Below are positions 18,526 through 27,800 of a stretch of 64,000 nt of DNA, piece after piece; position 1 is the first letter of the stretch, and each line of letters begins with the position of its first letter. The notes beneath the pieces are model-generated. The model saw nothing but the letters and a program-made list of their open reading frames with translations. It was not told the DNA's origin and did not search any database. The stretch comes from Ornithinimicrobium avium (GTDB lineage: Bacteria; Actinomycetota; Actinomycetes; Actinomycetales; Dermatophilaceae). The position numbers were made by a program, and so were the translations under genes. Location of the stretch: NCBI RefSeq assembly GCF_003351765.1, contig NZ_CP031229.1, positions 3,410,001-3,474,000 on the forward strand, given 5' to 3'.

Positions 18526-19233
18526 TCAATCCTTCTTCGCAGCGGACACGTCGACGCAGAGGATTCCCATGTTGCCGTCCTGGTCGGCGATCACGGTGAG
18601 CGAGGGCGCGTTGCTGTCATCGACGACAGTCCCGCCCGCAGCGACGGCGGCGGCGATCCGTTCCTCGGCCACTTCGGGCGCCACGTAAACCTCGATGTGG
18701 ACCCGCTGACGCGGGGTCTCGTGCTCGTCGGCGTCCCCGAACCACAGGTTCGGTACCCGTCCCGTCGCGTCCCGGATCTCGTCGCTGGGTGACCCGTGGC
18801 CCTGGGCCTCGGCGTTCCCGGTCAGCAGGGCGGCCCACACTGGGGCAATGGTCGCGGAGCGTGCCGTGTCGAGTCCGAGCTCGATGTGGCTGACCGAGGC
18901 CGGGTCGGCGTCGATCTTGTGGGTGGCGGCGATCTCGGTGATCCGTCGCGCGAGGTCGACGTCCTGCTGGGCTACCCATTGGAGGACGTGGTCGGTGCCC
19001 TCGTCATCTCGGTAGATGGCGTCGTCGCTGACCAGTTTGAGGTCGACGTATCCATTGCCGATCGACACGCTCGGGTGGTGTCCGAGCTCGTCGCCCGCCT
19101 CGCCCACCGCGGCGATGAACCGTGCGCTGTTGCCGAAGTCGTCGACCAGGTAGCGGGCGTGCAGTCCCTGGGCCAACTTGCGCCAGTCCGTCAGGTTGGC
19201 CTCGGCGATCTGTTCGCCCATCAGCATGTCCAT
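18526..19233 (-). CDS. Pterin-4a-carbinolamine dehydratase-like / VOC fusion protein
   Basis: This 235-residue protein has two domains. Residues 1-105 resemble pterin-4a-carbinolamine dehydratase: WRKLAQGLHARYLVDDFGNSARF, then DELGHHPSVSIGNGYVDLKL with the family's H-H-P element. Residues 115-235 form a glyoxalase/VOC-type half with HIELGLDTARSATIAPVWAALL and RVHIEVYVAPEVAEERI. The same fusion is widespread in Actinobacteria with no settled function. Several Met codons cluster at the start (MDMLMGEQ), so the exact start is uncertain by a few residues. It probably forms a unit with the GNAT gene downstream. Confidence 0.82.
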   Translation of the reverse strand: MDMLMGEQIAEANLTDWRKLAQGLHARYLVDDFGNSARFIAAVGEAGDELGHHPSVSIGNGYVDLKLVSDDAIYRDDEGTDHVLQWVAQQDVDLARRITEIAATHKIDADPASVSHIELGLDTARSATIAPVWAALLTGNAEAQGHGSPSDEIRDATGRVPNLWFGDADEHETPRQRVHIEVYVAPEVAEERIAAAVAAGGTVVDDSNAPSLTVIADQDGNMGILCVDVSAAKKD

Positions 19234-19403
19234 ACACGGACCCTATGCCTGAATCAGCCCGCAGCGCTGGCGCAACGAACAACCGGGACCTGCCGCGCTC
19301 AGGTCAAGTCCGGTGGAGTGGTGTACGAGGGTGATCCCTCGATGAGGGGTTAGGCGGTGAGGGCGGGGACGAGGGTGGTGCTCACTCGGAGGCTTCGTAA
19401 CGG

Positions 19404-20442
19404 TGAAGCGCCCCAGGTTCTCTGCCGCTCTCATACGGGCTGCGGCTCGGGGTTGAGGGCAGCATAGTGGGCTTGCTCGTACTCGATCGGTGGGACGTTG
19501 CCCAGCGACCCGTGGAGCCGACGGGTGTTGTACCAGTCGACCCAGCCGGCGGTGGCGTACTCCACGTCGGCGAGGGTCTTGTAGGGCCCCGCGTGGAAGA
19601 CCGTGGTGCGGATGCACTCGGCCTTGTAGAGCCCGTTGACCGTCTCCATGAGCGCGTTGTCGTACGCGTCGCCCCACGGACCCGATCGAGGGCCGGATCT
19701 CCTCCAGCGCGAGATGCTCGGTGAGGCGGATCGAGGTGTACTGGCTGCCCGCATCACTGTGATGTATCAGCTGCCCGGGCACCCTGGGGTGGCCGTCCCG
19801 TTCTCGTTGCCAGATCGCCATCCGCAGCGGGATCATGACCAGGTCGGTGTGCTTGGTGCTGGCGGCGTGCCAGGCCACGATCCGCTGGGAGAACACGTCC
19901 AGGATGAACGCGACGTAGACGAACCCGGCCCACGTCCTGGCGTAGGTGAAGTCCGTGACCCACACGAGGTTCGGTGCGTTGGCGGTGAAGTCACGATTCA
20001 GCAGGTCACCGGCCCGGATGCCGTCCTTGGCCGGGATCGTCCGGGTGCCCTTGTCGCGGCGCACCCCGACCAGCCCGAGGGTCCTCATGGCCCGGTCCAC
20101 GGCCCCGGCAGACGCCGCGGGCATCGTCGTGCGGCGCACGTACGCGGTCATCTTCCGGCGCCCGTACAGGCCCTCCGGGGCCAACTTGCGGCGCCCGTGC
20201 GGCGTGGTGGTCCAGGCGATGTCACGCACCGCGTCCACAACCTGGGCGTCGGTCACCGTACGTGCCGCGATCGTTCGACCGGTCTGCTTCCAGGATCGGT
20301 AGGTCCGCGCGGCAACCTGGCAGCCCTGCTCACGCAGCACCACACAGACCGACTCGACCGCGTGGCCCTGGGCTCTCATGGTGTCGATGAATCCCATGAT
20401 CATCGGTTGCGGGGGTCGAGCTCCCCGACGAAGAAAACCGTC
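19404..20442 (-). mobile_element. IS3-family element, copy 1, orfB part (interrupted)
   Basis: This is the left part of an IS3-family element whose other part lies at 23441-23763. The end begins TGAAGCGCCCCAGGTTC and is shared with copies 2 (31259-32622) and 3 (from 63803). Sequence identity to copy 2 is almost complete up to 20442, then stops abruptly where a recombinase-bearing element has been inserted. No clear target duplication is visible. Confidence 0.88.
19431..20403 (-). pseudogene. IS3-family transposase OrfB, frameshifted copy
   Basis: This copy of the DDE integrase-type transposase differs from the intact 324-residue orfB at 31286-32260 in two ways. An extra C in a run near 19673 shifts the frame after EIRPSIGSVG, ahead of the catalytic Glu region. 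A 3-base in-frame deletion lies near 20038. Motifs before the shift (DFTYARTWAGFVYVAFILDVFSQRIVAWH) are intact. The final residues can be read in another frame from 19757 to 19431. It cannot make a normal enzyme and has also lost its link to orfA. Confidence 0.85.
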
Positions 20443-20460
20443 TTATGCGGGTGATCGGTG

Positions 20461-22329
20461 TCAAGCGGGGGTGTCGTCGAGGCGTCTGAGGAGGGTGTCG
20501 TAGACCTCGGCGCGTCGGGTCTGACCCTTGGCGGTGGCGTCGTCGCGTTGGGTCTGGATGGTCGGTCGGTGCTCGATGGTGGTGAAGAACATGGTGCAGG
20601 ATTCGCAGATCGTCTCGTAGCGACAGTCGAGCTCGAGGGGTCGGGCGCAGTAGCCGTTGCCGAGCAGTCTTTTGCTGGCCTCGGCATGTACGGCTCGCAT
20701 CGCCTGCCCGGCCGCCTCGGCCGGCAGAGTCACCGGTGAGGTCGTGGGGCGGGCGTCGGCGTAGAGGGACTCGATCTTGGCGGTGACCTTGAAGTACTGG
20801 TCGGCCACTGTGCGGTCGCCGATGCGGGCGTAGACCATCGTCATCGACAGGTCGTGGTGGCCCAGGAGCGCGGCGATCGCCTCCAGGGACATGCCACGGT
20901 TGATCGCCTGGGTGGCCAGGGTGTGGCGCAGCTGGTGAGGGTGGACGTGCCCGAGGCCGGCCAGGGCGGCGGTCTTGCGGACGGCGGCGTCGACGCGGGT
21001 GGGTGGGATCGGTCGGCCGCGGTCGAGCAGGAGCAGGTCAGAGGCCTGCCAGGAGGCTCGGTGCGCCAGCCAGTCATCGATGAGGTCCTTGACCTGTGGG
21101 TGCAGCGGGATGTACCGGTCGGTGTGCAGCTTGCCGACGGGGGTGCGCAGCCAGTAGCTGGTGCCGATCTGCACGACAGCGTCGATGGTCAGACCGAGGA
21201 GCTCGCCGCGGCGCATGCCGGTGCGGGCCAGGGTCTGGACGATGAGGCGGTCCAGGGGGTCGGGCAGGTCGCGCGCGGCGTTCATGAACGCGGCGGCCTG
21301 GGCGTCGTCGAGGAACTTCGGCAGGGGCCGGTCCAGGCGGGGTCGGTCGGTGGCGTAGACCGGGACGCGGGCGGGGACGTCGTCGTAGTCCCACTCGATG
21401 ATGCGGGTGAAGAAGGAGCGCAGATGGCCCATCCGCATGCCCAGGGTGGTCTTGGACAGGCCGGGCCTGCCGCGGTACCCGGGCCGGCCGGCCAGCCAGG
21501 TCTTGTAGCCCTCGACATGCTCACGCCTGATGTGGGCGACGGCGTCCATATCGGGATGGTGGTCGAGCAGGTACCCGGCGAACTGGCGCAGCGTGGTGTC
21601 GAACAGCGCCACCGAGGAGGGGCGCAGCGACAGGGCGCACTGAGCCAGGTAACGGCGCATCGTGGATGCGAGGACGGGTGCGTCGGCGCTGATGTGGTCC
21701 CAGTCGACCTGCGCCGCGCGGGTGTGCAGCCAGCGGCGGCGCTTGTCCGGGACGGGCGCCTGACCGCGGTGGAACATCACGGCGTCCAGCCCGAACAGCG
21801 GCGTGGACAGCGACCTGTGGGGCACGTCCCCGCCGTGACGGGCGACCATGTGCTCGAAGAAGGCGGCCCGGGCGGCGGTGTACTGCTCGGGTGTCAAGGC
21901 CGCCGGCGAGGTCCCTGCGATGACGGCGATGCGAGACAGGTGGGCCCACATCCGCCCGGTCTCCCTGGCGCAGAAGCCCAGGCCAGTGGCCTGAGCGAGG
22001 AAGTCCTCGTACTGGTGCCGGTGGGTGGTGCGCACGTAGCTGCCCCACCGGCAGCCGCCGGTGACCACGAACGCGGGATCGACGGCCAGGCCGGTGGCCA
22101 CGGCGGCGTGCGCGGCGAAGGACATCACGCCGGTGCGGACGCCGCGACGCACCGCCACGGCGGTCTGGTTCCACCCGTCGAGGTCACCGAAGGTGCGCTG
22201 GAAACCGGCCACCCCGAGCCGGCGGCACTTACGCGCCGCCTCGGTGTCCCCGGCAGCGATGTAGGCCTCGGCGACCCGTGCCAGGGTGGCATCGGCGATG
22301 TCGGGGCTGCTCACGGGTGAGGGGTTCAC
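20461..22329 (-). CDS. Large tyrosine recombinase, TnpB-like
   Basis: GTG 22329 overlaps the stop of the upstream recombinase (GTGA) and gives 622 residues, near the size of Tn554 TnpB. The long N-terminal half is lineage-specific. The catalytic domain contains ARTGMRRGELLGLTI (Arg), HPHQLRHTLATQAI (H-x-x-R) and LGHHDLSMTMVYARI (nucleophile Tyr). A C-terminal cysteine group (CARPLELDC, then CESCTMFF) may bind zinc. It probably acts with its partner to move this small element. The open frame extends upstream across the partner gene, but that part is a different-frame shadow. Confidence 0.85.
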   Translation of the reverse strand: MNPSPVSSPDIADATLARVAEAYIAAGDTEAARKCRRLGVAGFQRTFGDLDGWNQTAVAVRRGVRTGVMSFAAHAAVATGLAVDPAFVVTGGCRWGSYVRTTHRHQYEDFLAQATGLGFCARETGRMWAHLSRIAVIAGTSPAALTPEQYTAARAAFFEHMVARHGGDVPHRSLSTPLFGLDAVMFHRGQAPVPDKRRRWLHTRAAQVDWDHISADAPVLASTMRRYLAQCALSLRPSSVALFDTTLRQFAGYLLDHHPDMDAVAHIRREHVEGYKTWLAGRPGYRGRPGLSKTTLGMRMGHLRSFFTRIIEWDYDDVPARVPVYATDRPRLDRPLPKFLDDAQAAAFMNAARDLPDPLDRLIVQTLARTGMRRGELLGLTIDAVVQIGTSYWLRTPVGKLHTDRYIPLHPQVKDLIDDWLAHRASWQASDLLLLDRGRPIPPTRVDAAVRKTAALAGLGHVHPHQLRHTLATQAINRGMSLEAIAALLGHHDLSMTMVYARIGDRTVADQYFKVTAKIESLYADARPTTSPVTLPAEAAGQAMRAVHAEASKRLLGNGYCARPLELDCRYETICESCTMFFTTIEHRPTIQTQRDDATAKGQTRRAEVYDTLLRRLDDTPA

Positions 22330-23348
22330 GGGTGCTCCTGCTCGTAGAGGCGGTCGAGGACGGCCATGGCCTGCTGGTACTCGCCGGCGAGCCAGTCGTT
22401 GGACAGGTGCAGGTAGATCCGGGTGGTGTCCAGGTTCGCGTGCCCGGCCTGAGCCTGGATCGCCTCCAGCGCCATCCCGGCCTCCCGCAGACGGGTGAAA
22501 CACGTGTGCCGCAGCTCGTGGCACGAGGCGTGCGACAGCCCCGCCCGGGACCGGGCACCGGCGAGCACCTCGTCCAGTCCCGCCGCAGACAGGCGACGTC
22601 CGCGGGTGGGGCCCTTGAGCACGACGAAGACCGACTCGGGATCCGCGCCGGCAGGTCGCTCGCGGGCGAGGTAGGCGCTGAGGTGGGTGAAGAAGGCTGG
22701 CACGACCGGCACGATCCGCTGGTGCCCGCCCTTGCCCTCGGCGACGAACACACGGCCGTCGCCGGGCTGGACGTCGACGAACCGCAGGCCCAGCACCTCG
22801 CAGCGGCGCAGCCCGGCGTGCAGCATCAGGGTGACCATCGCCCGGTCCCGCTCGGTCCGCAGCGCGCCGACCAGCGCGACCGCCTCGCCCGGTTCCAGGA
22901 TCCGCGGCAACCGCTTCGGGGCGCGGACCAGGGGCGAGCCGCGCAGCGACCTCGAGCGGGGCGTCATGCTGCGCGGGACCACCTGCCGCTCGACGAGGCC
23001 GCGGATGAGCAGGTAGTCGAACAGCGAGGTCAGCGTGGCCAGGCGCCGCTTGATGGTCGAGGCCGCCAGCCCGGCCTCGCCGTCGGCCAGGCGCACCACG
23101 TTGCCGCCCCGGCGCGGAGCGCGTTGGGCCTCGATGAAGGTCAGCACGTCGCTCGTCGTGATGGCCAGCGGTGGCTTGGGCACCACGGTGAAGAACACCT
23201 TCAGGTCGTACGCCTGCGCGCTCAGCGTGTTGGGCCGGACCCGGGCCGCGGTGAATCGCAGATACTCATCGACCAGCGGTTCGCCCAGCGAGGGCACCGG
23301 TCCGCGCGGGTCGATCAGGCACGGCATGAACGAGGCCCTCGGGGACAT
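22326..23348 (-). CDS. Tyrosine recombinase, TnpA-like
   Basis: ATG 23348 follows AGGAGGGAGG and gives 340 residues; the open frame extends further to 23426. The catalytic domain shows AGLRRCEVLGLRFVDV (Arg), CHELRHTCFTRL (H-x-x-R) and AGHANLDTTRIYLHL (Tyr). An N-terminal core-binding domain holds LVDEYLRFTAARVRPNT. It resembles Tn554 TnpA in size and position, upstream of and overlapping a larger recombinase. The pair probably forms the integration machinery of the 20443-23440 insert. Confidence 0.85.
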   Translation of the reverse strand: MSPRASFMPCLIDPRGPVPSLGEPLVDEYLRFTAARVRPNTLSAQAYDLKVFFTVVPKPPLAITTSDVLTFIEAQRAPRRGGNVVRLADGEAGLAASTIKRRLATLTSLFDYLLIRGLVERQVVPRSMTPRSRSLRGSPLVRAPKRLPRILEPGEAVALVGALRTERDRAMVTLMLHAGLRRCEVLGLRFVDVQPGDGRVFVAEGKGGHQRIVPVVPAFFTHLSAYLARERPAGADPESVFVVLKGPTRGRRLSAAGLDEVLAGARSRAGLSHASCHELRHTCFTRLREAGMALEAIQAQAGHANLDTTRIYLHLSNDWLAGEYQQAMAVLDRLYEQEHP

Positions 23349-23433
23349 CCCGGCCTCCCTCCTGGTGAGGCTGAGACCATCGTCAGCCCGGTCAGGGGCA
23401 GGGGTCGGGAGGCACGCGGAGAACACCTACATA

Positions 23434-23718
23434 TCAAGCCGCGGCCTTCAGGATCGCGTTGTCCTCCTCCAACCGGCGGACCCTGGACTTCAAGGACTTG
23501 ATCTGCTCCAGTTCCTCACTGGTCACACCGTCGCGGCCACCGGCATCGACCTGGGCCTGGATGACCCAGCGACGCACGGACTCCCTCCCGACACCCAGCT
23601 GCTTGGCCACCGCGGCCGAAGCGGCCGTCAACGACGGGTACTCGGACAGGTGCTCGGTGACCAGACGCACAGCGCGGGCCTTCAACTCTGGATCGATCTT
23701 CTTGGGCATGGTGCTCAT
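23434..23718 (-). pseudogene. IS3-family OrfA, 3' end replaced by insertion
   Basis: This is the helix-turn-helix OrfA of IS3 copy 1 (MSTMPKKIDPELKARAVRLV, then a leucine-zipper-like tail RVRRLEEDNAILKAA). The last dozen codons and the frameshift window that would join it to orfB were removed by the inserted recombinase element. The present stop lies in foreign sequence. Start ATG 23718 has GGAGGA upstream. Confidence 0.88.
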
Positions 23719-23763
23719 CCTCCTGGACTCAAACAGGAGCGGCATCGAACCTGGGGCGCTTCA
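23441..23763 (-). mobile_element. IS3-family element, copy 1, orfA part
   Basis: This is the right-hand part of the split IS3 copy, ending GAACCTGGGGCGCTTCA at 23763, the inverted partner of the end at 19404. It is identical in visible sequence to the matching part of copy 2 except for one base near 23511 (TTCC/CTCC). Confidence 0.85.
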
Positions 23764-23849
23764 TCGCGGTGACGCTGCTCGTCATCGCACTCCTGGCCTC
23801 GCGGGCAGCCGTGCGCCGCCTCCTCTACGACACCCCAGGTGAGGTATAA
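23764..23849 (+). pseudogene. C-terminal remnant of a membrane protein gene
   Basis: Directly after the IS3 end, one frame reads AVTLLVIALLASRAAVRRL and ends YDTPGEV, then stop TAA at 23847-23849. A hydrophobic helix followed by a basic tail looks like the end of a membrane protein whose 5' part is no longer adjacent. I did not find the rest in this window. Confidence 0.5.
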
Positions 23850-24117
23850 GCAAACGTCCGGAACTGCCGCATGCGGGTAGTCTTCCGACCCGCGATGAGT
23901 GCGTCATAACGCCACGAGCGGACGCGACTCACTGGTCGGCGTAGCGTGGTGGGGGTCAGTGCCTCGCCGTGCTGGCGGCGGGCGTTGACAGGGCCCCTAC
24001 AGCAGGTCGCCCTTCTGACTACGGGACTGCTGCTCCGCCGACGCCACCCTCGACCGCGTAGGGCGACTCTGGCGCAGCAGATCGCGACGGGTATCGGCAA
24101 GTCGATAGGGTTGGACT

Positions 24118-25426
24118 GTGCCTTGGACACCCCTTCACGCGAGTCTTGGCGAGCCGAGTGGCGTGCTGGACTTCGCCCTCATCGAACGCGCGTGCGCCGA
24201 GTCGCTACCGGAGCGCACCGACCTGGACTGGAAGAGACAGCTTCCCTTGACGGCGCCGAAGAGCGAACACAAGGCGAAGCAGGCTCAGCAGATCGAGCTG
24301 GCAAAGGACATCGCCGCGATGGCGAACAGCGGCGGCGGCATGATCGTGTACGGCATCTCGGAGACCACCCGGGCCGGGACCTCGGCCGCTGAAACCATCG
24401 TGCCTGTCGGGATCGTCGACGAAACAATCACCCGCGACGTCCGCCGCGTTGCCGGCAACCTCGTGTACCCGCCCGTCGTCGGGCTCGACCTGATTCCCCT
24501 CGCGCCCCAGGACGACGCCGCAGGCGGAGTGCTGGTCCTCCTGGTTCCCGACAGCGCCGACCGGCCCCACCTGGTCCACCCTTCCAACGGTCAGGACTGG
24601 TTCGGAGCGCCGTACCGGCACGGTCCGGACACCGAGTGGATGGTGGAACGGCAGATCGCCGCCGCCTACACCGAACGTCAGAGCGGGCGACGACGCCAGA
24701 TCGAGGAGTTCGACACCCGCTTCGCCGAGTTCACCGACACACTCGCCCAGGGCACCGACCTTCGGTGGGTGGTGGCTTACGCCGTCCCGGACCAGCCCAG
24801 CACACGACCAATGGCACTCAGCCGGGCCAAGGCTCACGCCATTATCGAACAGGCGTGGGCCTCGCCCATCACTCGCGGTTTCGCCGCTGCGGACATCACC
24901 CGGTCAGGCTCAGACTCGTCGGGGGCTGAGGCGCTTCACCCGCGCGGACACCCGGCCCATCAGCGCAGCCGGCTCCGCCAAAGCACGAGCACGCGTTGAG
25001 ATTGACGCAGACGGCGCGATAGCGGTCGCATTCACCCGTGACGGCGCACTGCCCGGAGAGGGACAGCAACGCACCCAGGTGCCGGTCGTCGACATCGAAG
25101 CAACGGCGCAAGATTTTCTGGCCGCCCTGCTGGCCGTACGTCATGGCCTTGGCATGAGCGGTGACTACACCGCCCGACTGACCGTGCATCCTCCAACAGA
25201 GATCTTCCGCCGCTCAGACTCCAGCCTGCATGGCCACTTCGCTCCCTGGGACGAGCAACGCGTCTACGGATATCGGCCCGTCGACGGATCCATCATCGGC
25301 ACTGCCGGCCGCAGCGAACTCATTGCCTCGTGGGTCGACATCATCACCGACGCGGTCAACCAGACGGGCGCGACCTGCGGACTAGACCCCGCCGCCATTG
25401 AGACGGTCCTGTGGGTCGAGGAGTAG
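24118..25426 (+). pseudogene. AlbA_2/Schlafen-type putative DNA-binding protein, frameshifted
   Basis: The first frame (from GTG 24118) has the AlbA_2 signature: DLDWKRQLPL, then IELAKDIAAMANSGGGMIVYGISE, where the AxxNxxGG-type motif is typical of Schlafen AlbA_2 domains. Near 24900-24915 the frame must shift by one base. The next frame continues LRRFTRADTRPIS and runs to WVEE, stop at 25426, giving about 435 residues in all. AlbA_2 proteins are often transcription regulators or defence-associated. Whether the shift is biological or an error is open. No partner gene is evident. Confidence 0.65.
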
Positions 25427-26118
25427 GACCCCTTCGAGGTTGAGGGAGCATCGGGGACTGCTGCACGGGTAGGTGACACCGAGTCTGTGGTGCTGTGAAG
25501 CGCCGCAGGGAAGGATGTGCACCATGCCCAAGCCCTATCCCCAGGAGTTCCGTGACGATGTCGTCCGTGTTGCTCGTCACCCCGAAGGTTGACGGCGACC
25601 GAACGCAACGCGACTGGTGCTGCATCATGCTGTGGAGCCAGCTCCTCGCCCTCACGTCCGCCAGGAGTGTGGCGCCTCACCCAACGAAAGCCGACATCGC
25701 AAAGTCAGCCGGATACCAGGGCGGACGGGCCTGGAACCAGTGGACGGGGTGAACCAAGGACGCCGACGGCAACCGCTGGATCGACGCGGGAGGAAGGGGC
25801 CACCTCGCCGAGTACTTGGCACGCGTAGGTCGGGTCTTGCCCGAGGACCTGAAGGATAACGGCTGGACCCATGTGCCTGAGGGCCGCCCAATTGGGTCGG
25901 CTCCTTGCACGTCTCATCACGGTGGCCCCTATCGCAGCGACCCCCAACCCGGGTTGGTCGTTCCGGGTTCGTCATACCTCCGCGATCAGGGCGGCGCGTC
26001 ACACCACTTCGTGAGGCTGACGCGCGATCAGAGGTGTGGAGCTCTCTGGCTTCACCGCTCAGGCGCGGTGAAGGGCCGCTGCCGTCCGTCCCCGCGGACC
26101 GCCCTCGGCCCGTGATCG
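25427..26118. other. Decayed region with IS3 and gene fragments
   Basis: No intact gene is present. 25489-25600 holds an IS3-type remnant (listed separately). At about 25690-25910 one frame has protein-like text (ADIAKSAGYQGGRAWNQW, an in-frame TGA, then AEYLARVGRVLPEDLKDNGW), suggesting an inactivated gene I cannot name. Confidence 0.4.
25489..25600 (+). mobile_element. Remnant of a second IS3-family orfA
   Basis: TGTGAAGCGCCGCAG looks like an IS3-type terminal repeat. Shortly after, ATG 25524 begins MPKPYPQEFRDDVVRVARH, the standard start of IS3-family OrfA proteins. Similarity ends after about 20 codons. It differs from the three full IS3 copies in this window. Confidence 0.6.
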
Positions 26119-26664
26119 TCACCCCGTGATGCGGTGAGCAAGGGACTCGAGTTCCTGGACGAGCGGGTCCTCGGTGTCGATTGACACCTCGCATGAGTCC
26201 ACGCGATGCTTCTCGTCTTCGATCGTCCAGGAGTAGGCGACGGACGTGCCGTCGCTGTCCGCGGCGCACCGGGTCGAGGGCGATCTGGTCTGAGAGAGCC
26301 GCGTCCTCGTGACGGCCTCAAGCAGCCGATCAAGCTCGTCGACGGTGAGCTGCCCCTCGTCCTCACCGTCGTGCTCTTCGTATCGCCACCTGCCGTCGCC
26401 CTCCACCACGAGCTCAGACCGGCAGGGCCCCTCCGCGCACATGCCTCCCCAGGTCGAGCGCTCCACGGTGAACCGGGTGAACGGCTCGCTCGTGGTGGAC
26501 GCCGCCGCGGGACCCTCGTCGGTGTCTGAGGCCGCGGAGGTCGCTACCGGTGCCTCGGACTCGACCGCGCCTTCGCCACAGCCGAGGAGCGGGACCGCTA
26601 CCATGACTGCGACAAGGACCGGCACAGCCCGATGGGGGGCTCCGAGCAGACGGAACAAGCTCAT
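26119..26664 (-). CDS. Putative lipoprotein of unknown function
   Basis: From ATG 26664 the protein is 181 residues with a lipoprotein signal (VPVLVAVMVAVPLLGC; lipobox LLGC). A low-complexity Ser/Thr/Ala linker and a small soluble domain containing paired cysteines (MCAEGPCRSEL, then RCAAD and DSCEV) follow. Four cysteines outside the lipobox may form disulfides. I do not recognise the family. The start region overlaps by about 60 bases the start of the divergent decayed surface-protein gene, so the true 5' end of one of them is uncertain. Confidence 0.6.
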   Translation of the reverse strand: MSLFRLLGAPHRAVPVLVAVMVAVPLLGCGEGAVESEAPVATSAASDTDEGPAAASTTSEPFTRFTVERSTWGGMCAEGPCRSELVVEGDGRWRYEEHDGEDEGQLTVDELDRLLEAVTRTRLSQTRSPSTRCAADSDGTSVAYSWTIEDEKHRVDSCEVSIDTEDPLVQELESLAHRITG

Positions 26665-27536
26665 CCCGCTCTTTCTGGCGCTCACTTTGATCATGAGCAT
26701 GTTGACGATTCTGTCAGACTTGCCCGCACACGCCGCGATCGCCTGCGGCACCTTCGTTGTCCAGGGTGGGACGTTGCTTGTATGGGCCAGAGTCGGTTCC
26801 GGCCGGGGGCGCAGCCTCACCGCGGACAGCGTTCACCCCCGTGTCCCAGGAGGGGCCGGTCGGGTCCGGCACGGCCGCGGACCCGTGGCTGGTCACCACC
26901 GTCGTCGACCTGGGCCACAGCGGCGTCCGGCTGATCGAGACCGACACATATGTCGCCGGTCAGCGGAGCTATCTGACACGCGTGCGGTTGTCCAACGACG
27001 ACTCCGACCAGGGCGTCTCCGCAACTATCTACCGGGCCGGTGACTGCTACGTAGCGGACTCGGACTACGGCTGAGGCGACGCGTCGGGACGGAGGGGCGG
27101 TCGGCGCCTTCGGGTCCACGACGTCAACGACCAGAAGCCGCCGCTCCAGTTCTCCCCACTGCAGGAGGCCTCCTACGCGGAACTGCGTGAGCAAGGGCTT
27201 CTGGGCGCAGCCGGCGACGGGTCGCTCGAGATTGTCGGCCCTACGTCCTGTTGCTTGGTACCCCGGATCAGTCCCTCCGTGTCGCCGTCCGGAACGCTGG
27301 CCCGACCGCTGCGGACTACGTGATCGAGACCGCGAGGACGCCTGGGATCGCGCGCAACGCGGCCATCTCAACCCCGCCGGCACATGGCACCGGAACCGTT
27401 GACATCCCTGTTGACGGCGACGACCTCGTGCCGGGCGCCTACGAGCTGGTCGTGACGCTCCATGGGCCGGCTGGAGAACAGCTCGCATCGACCATGACCT
27501 CGGTGCTGGTGCGGACCTGGCAGATGAAGAGTGCGC
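26603..27536 (+). pseudogene. Secreted surface protein gene, multiply disrupted
   Basis: One frame begins at ATG 26603 with a signal-like sequence (NKLIPLFLALTLIMSMLTIL, then PAHA). After a shift near 26780 another frame carries VGSGTAADPWLVTTVVDLG, TDTYVAGQRSYLTRVRLSN and TIYRAGDCYVADSDYG. This is a pattern of actinobacterial secreted proteins with a beta-rich repeat domain. A stop at 27074 and further shifts separate a final segment, SLRVAVRNAGPTAADYVIET to TSVLVR. At least three lesions make it non-functional as written. Confidence 0.55.
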
Positions 27537-27628
27537 GCGCGCATTTCGGTCATGAACCTCGCCGACCACAGATTCAGACGATCTCCAGACGAGTGTTGGT
27601 CACGACCCGACCCTATCGATGCGCGCTC

Positions 27629-27662
27629 ATGCCGCATGGAGGACGACTACGCTCGTCCGACT
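27629..27662 (+). repeat. Single copy of the 34-bp dispersed repeat
   Basis: This unit starts ATGCCGCATGGAGGACGACT and continues with CTCGTCCGACTT. It is a variant of the unit tandemly repeated at 35388-35659 and most resembles unit 6 there (GTGGAGG and GACTTTG). It lies between the decayed surface protein and the SLATT-like gene. Confidence 0.8.
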
Positions 27663-27800
27663 TTGCCGTCAGGCACGCCCGGCCGAACGGAACGGGTGGT
27701 GAGGCTGGGCTCGCACGGGCCGAACGTCCCTGAAACTGTGGCTAACCGCCATGGCACGGATGATCGGCTTACCGACAAGCCGAGCGACCTCAGGCTGACG

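Larger units (their letters stand above)
20443..23440. mobile_element. Two-recombinase element (Tn554-like) inserted in IS3 copy 1
   Basis: The junctions are defined by comparing IS3 copy 1 with intact copy 2. Copy 2 reads ACCGTC-GCGGCC continuously, while copy 1 has about 3.0 kb between those blocks. The insert holds only two overlapping tyrosine recombinase genes and no cargo. Gene order and sizes (about 340 and 622 residues) resemble tnpA and tnpB of Tn554-type transposons, which insert site-specifically without target duplication. No tnpC-like gene was seen. Confidence 0.75.
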
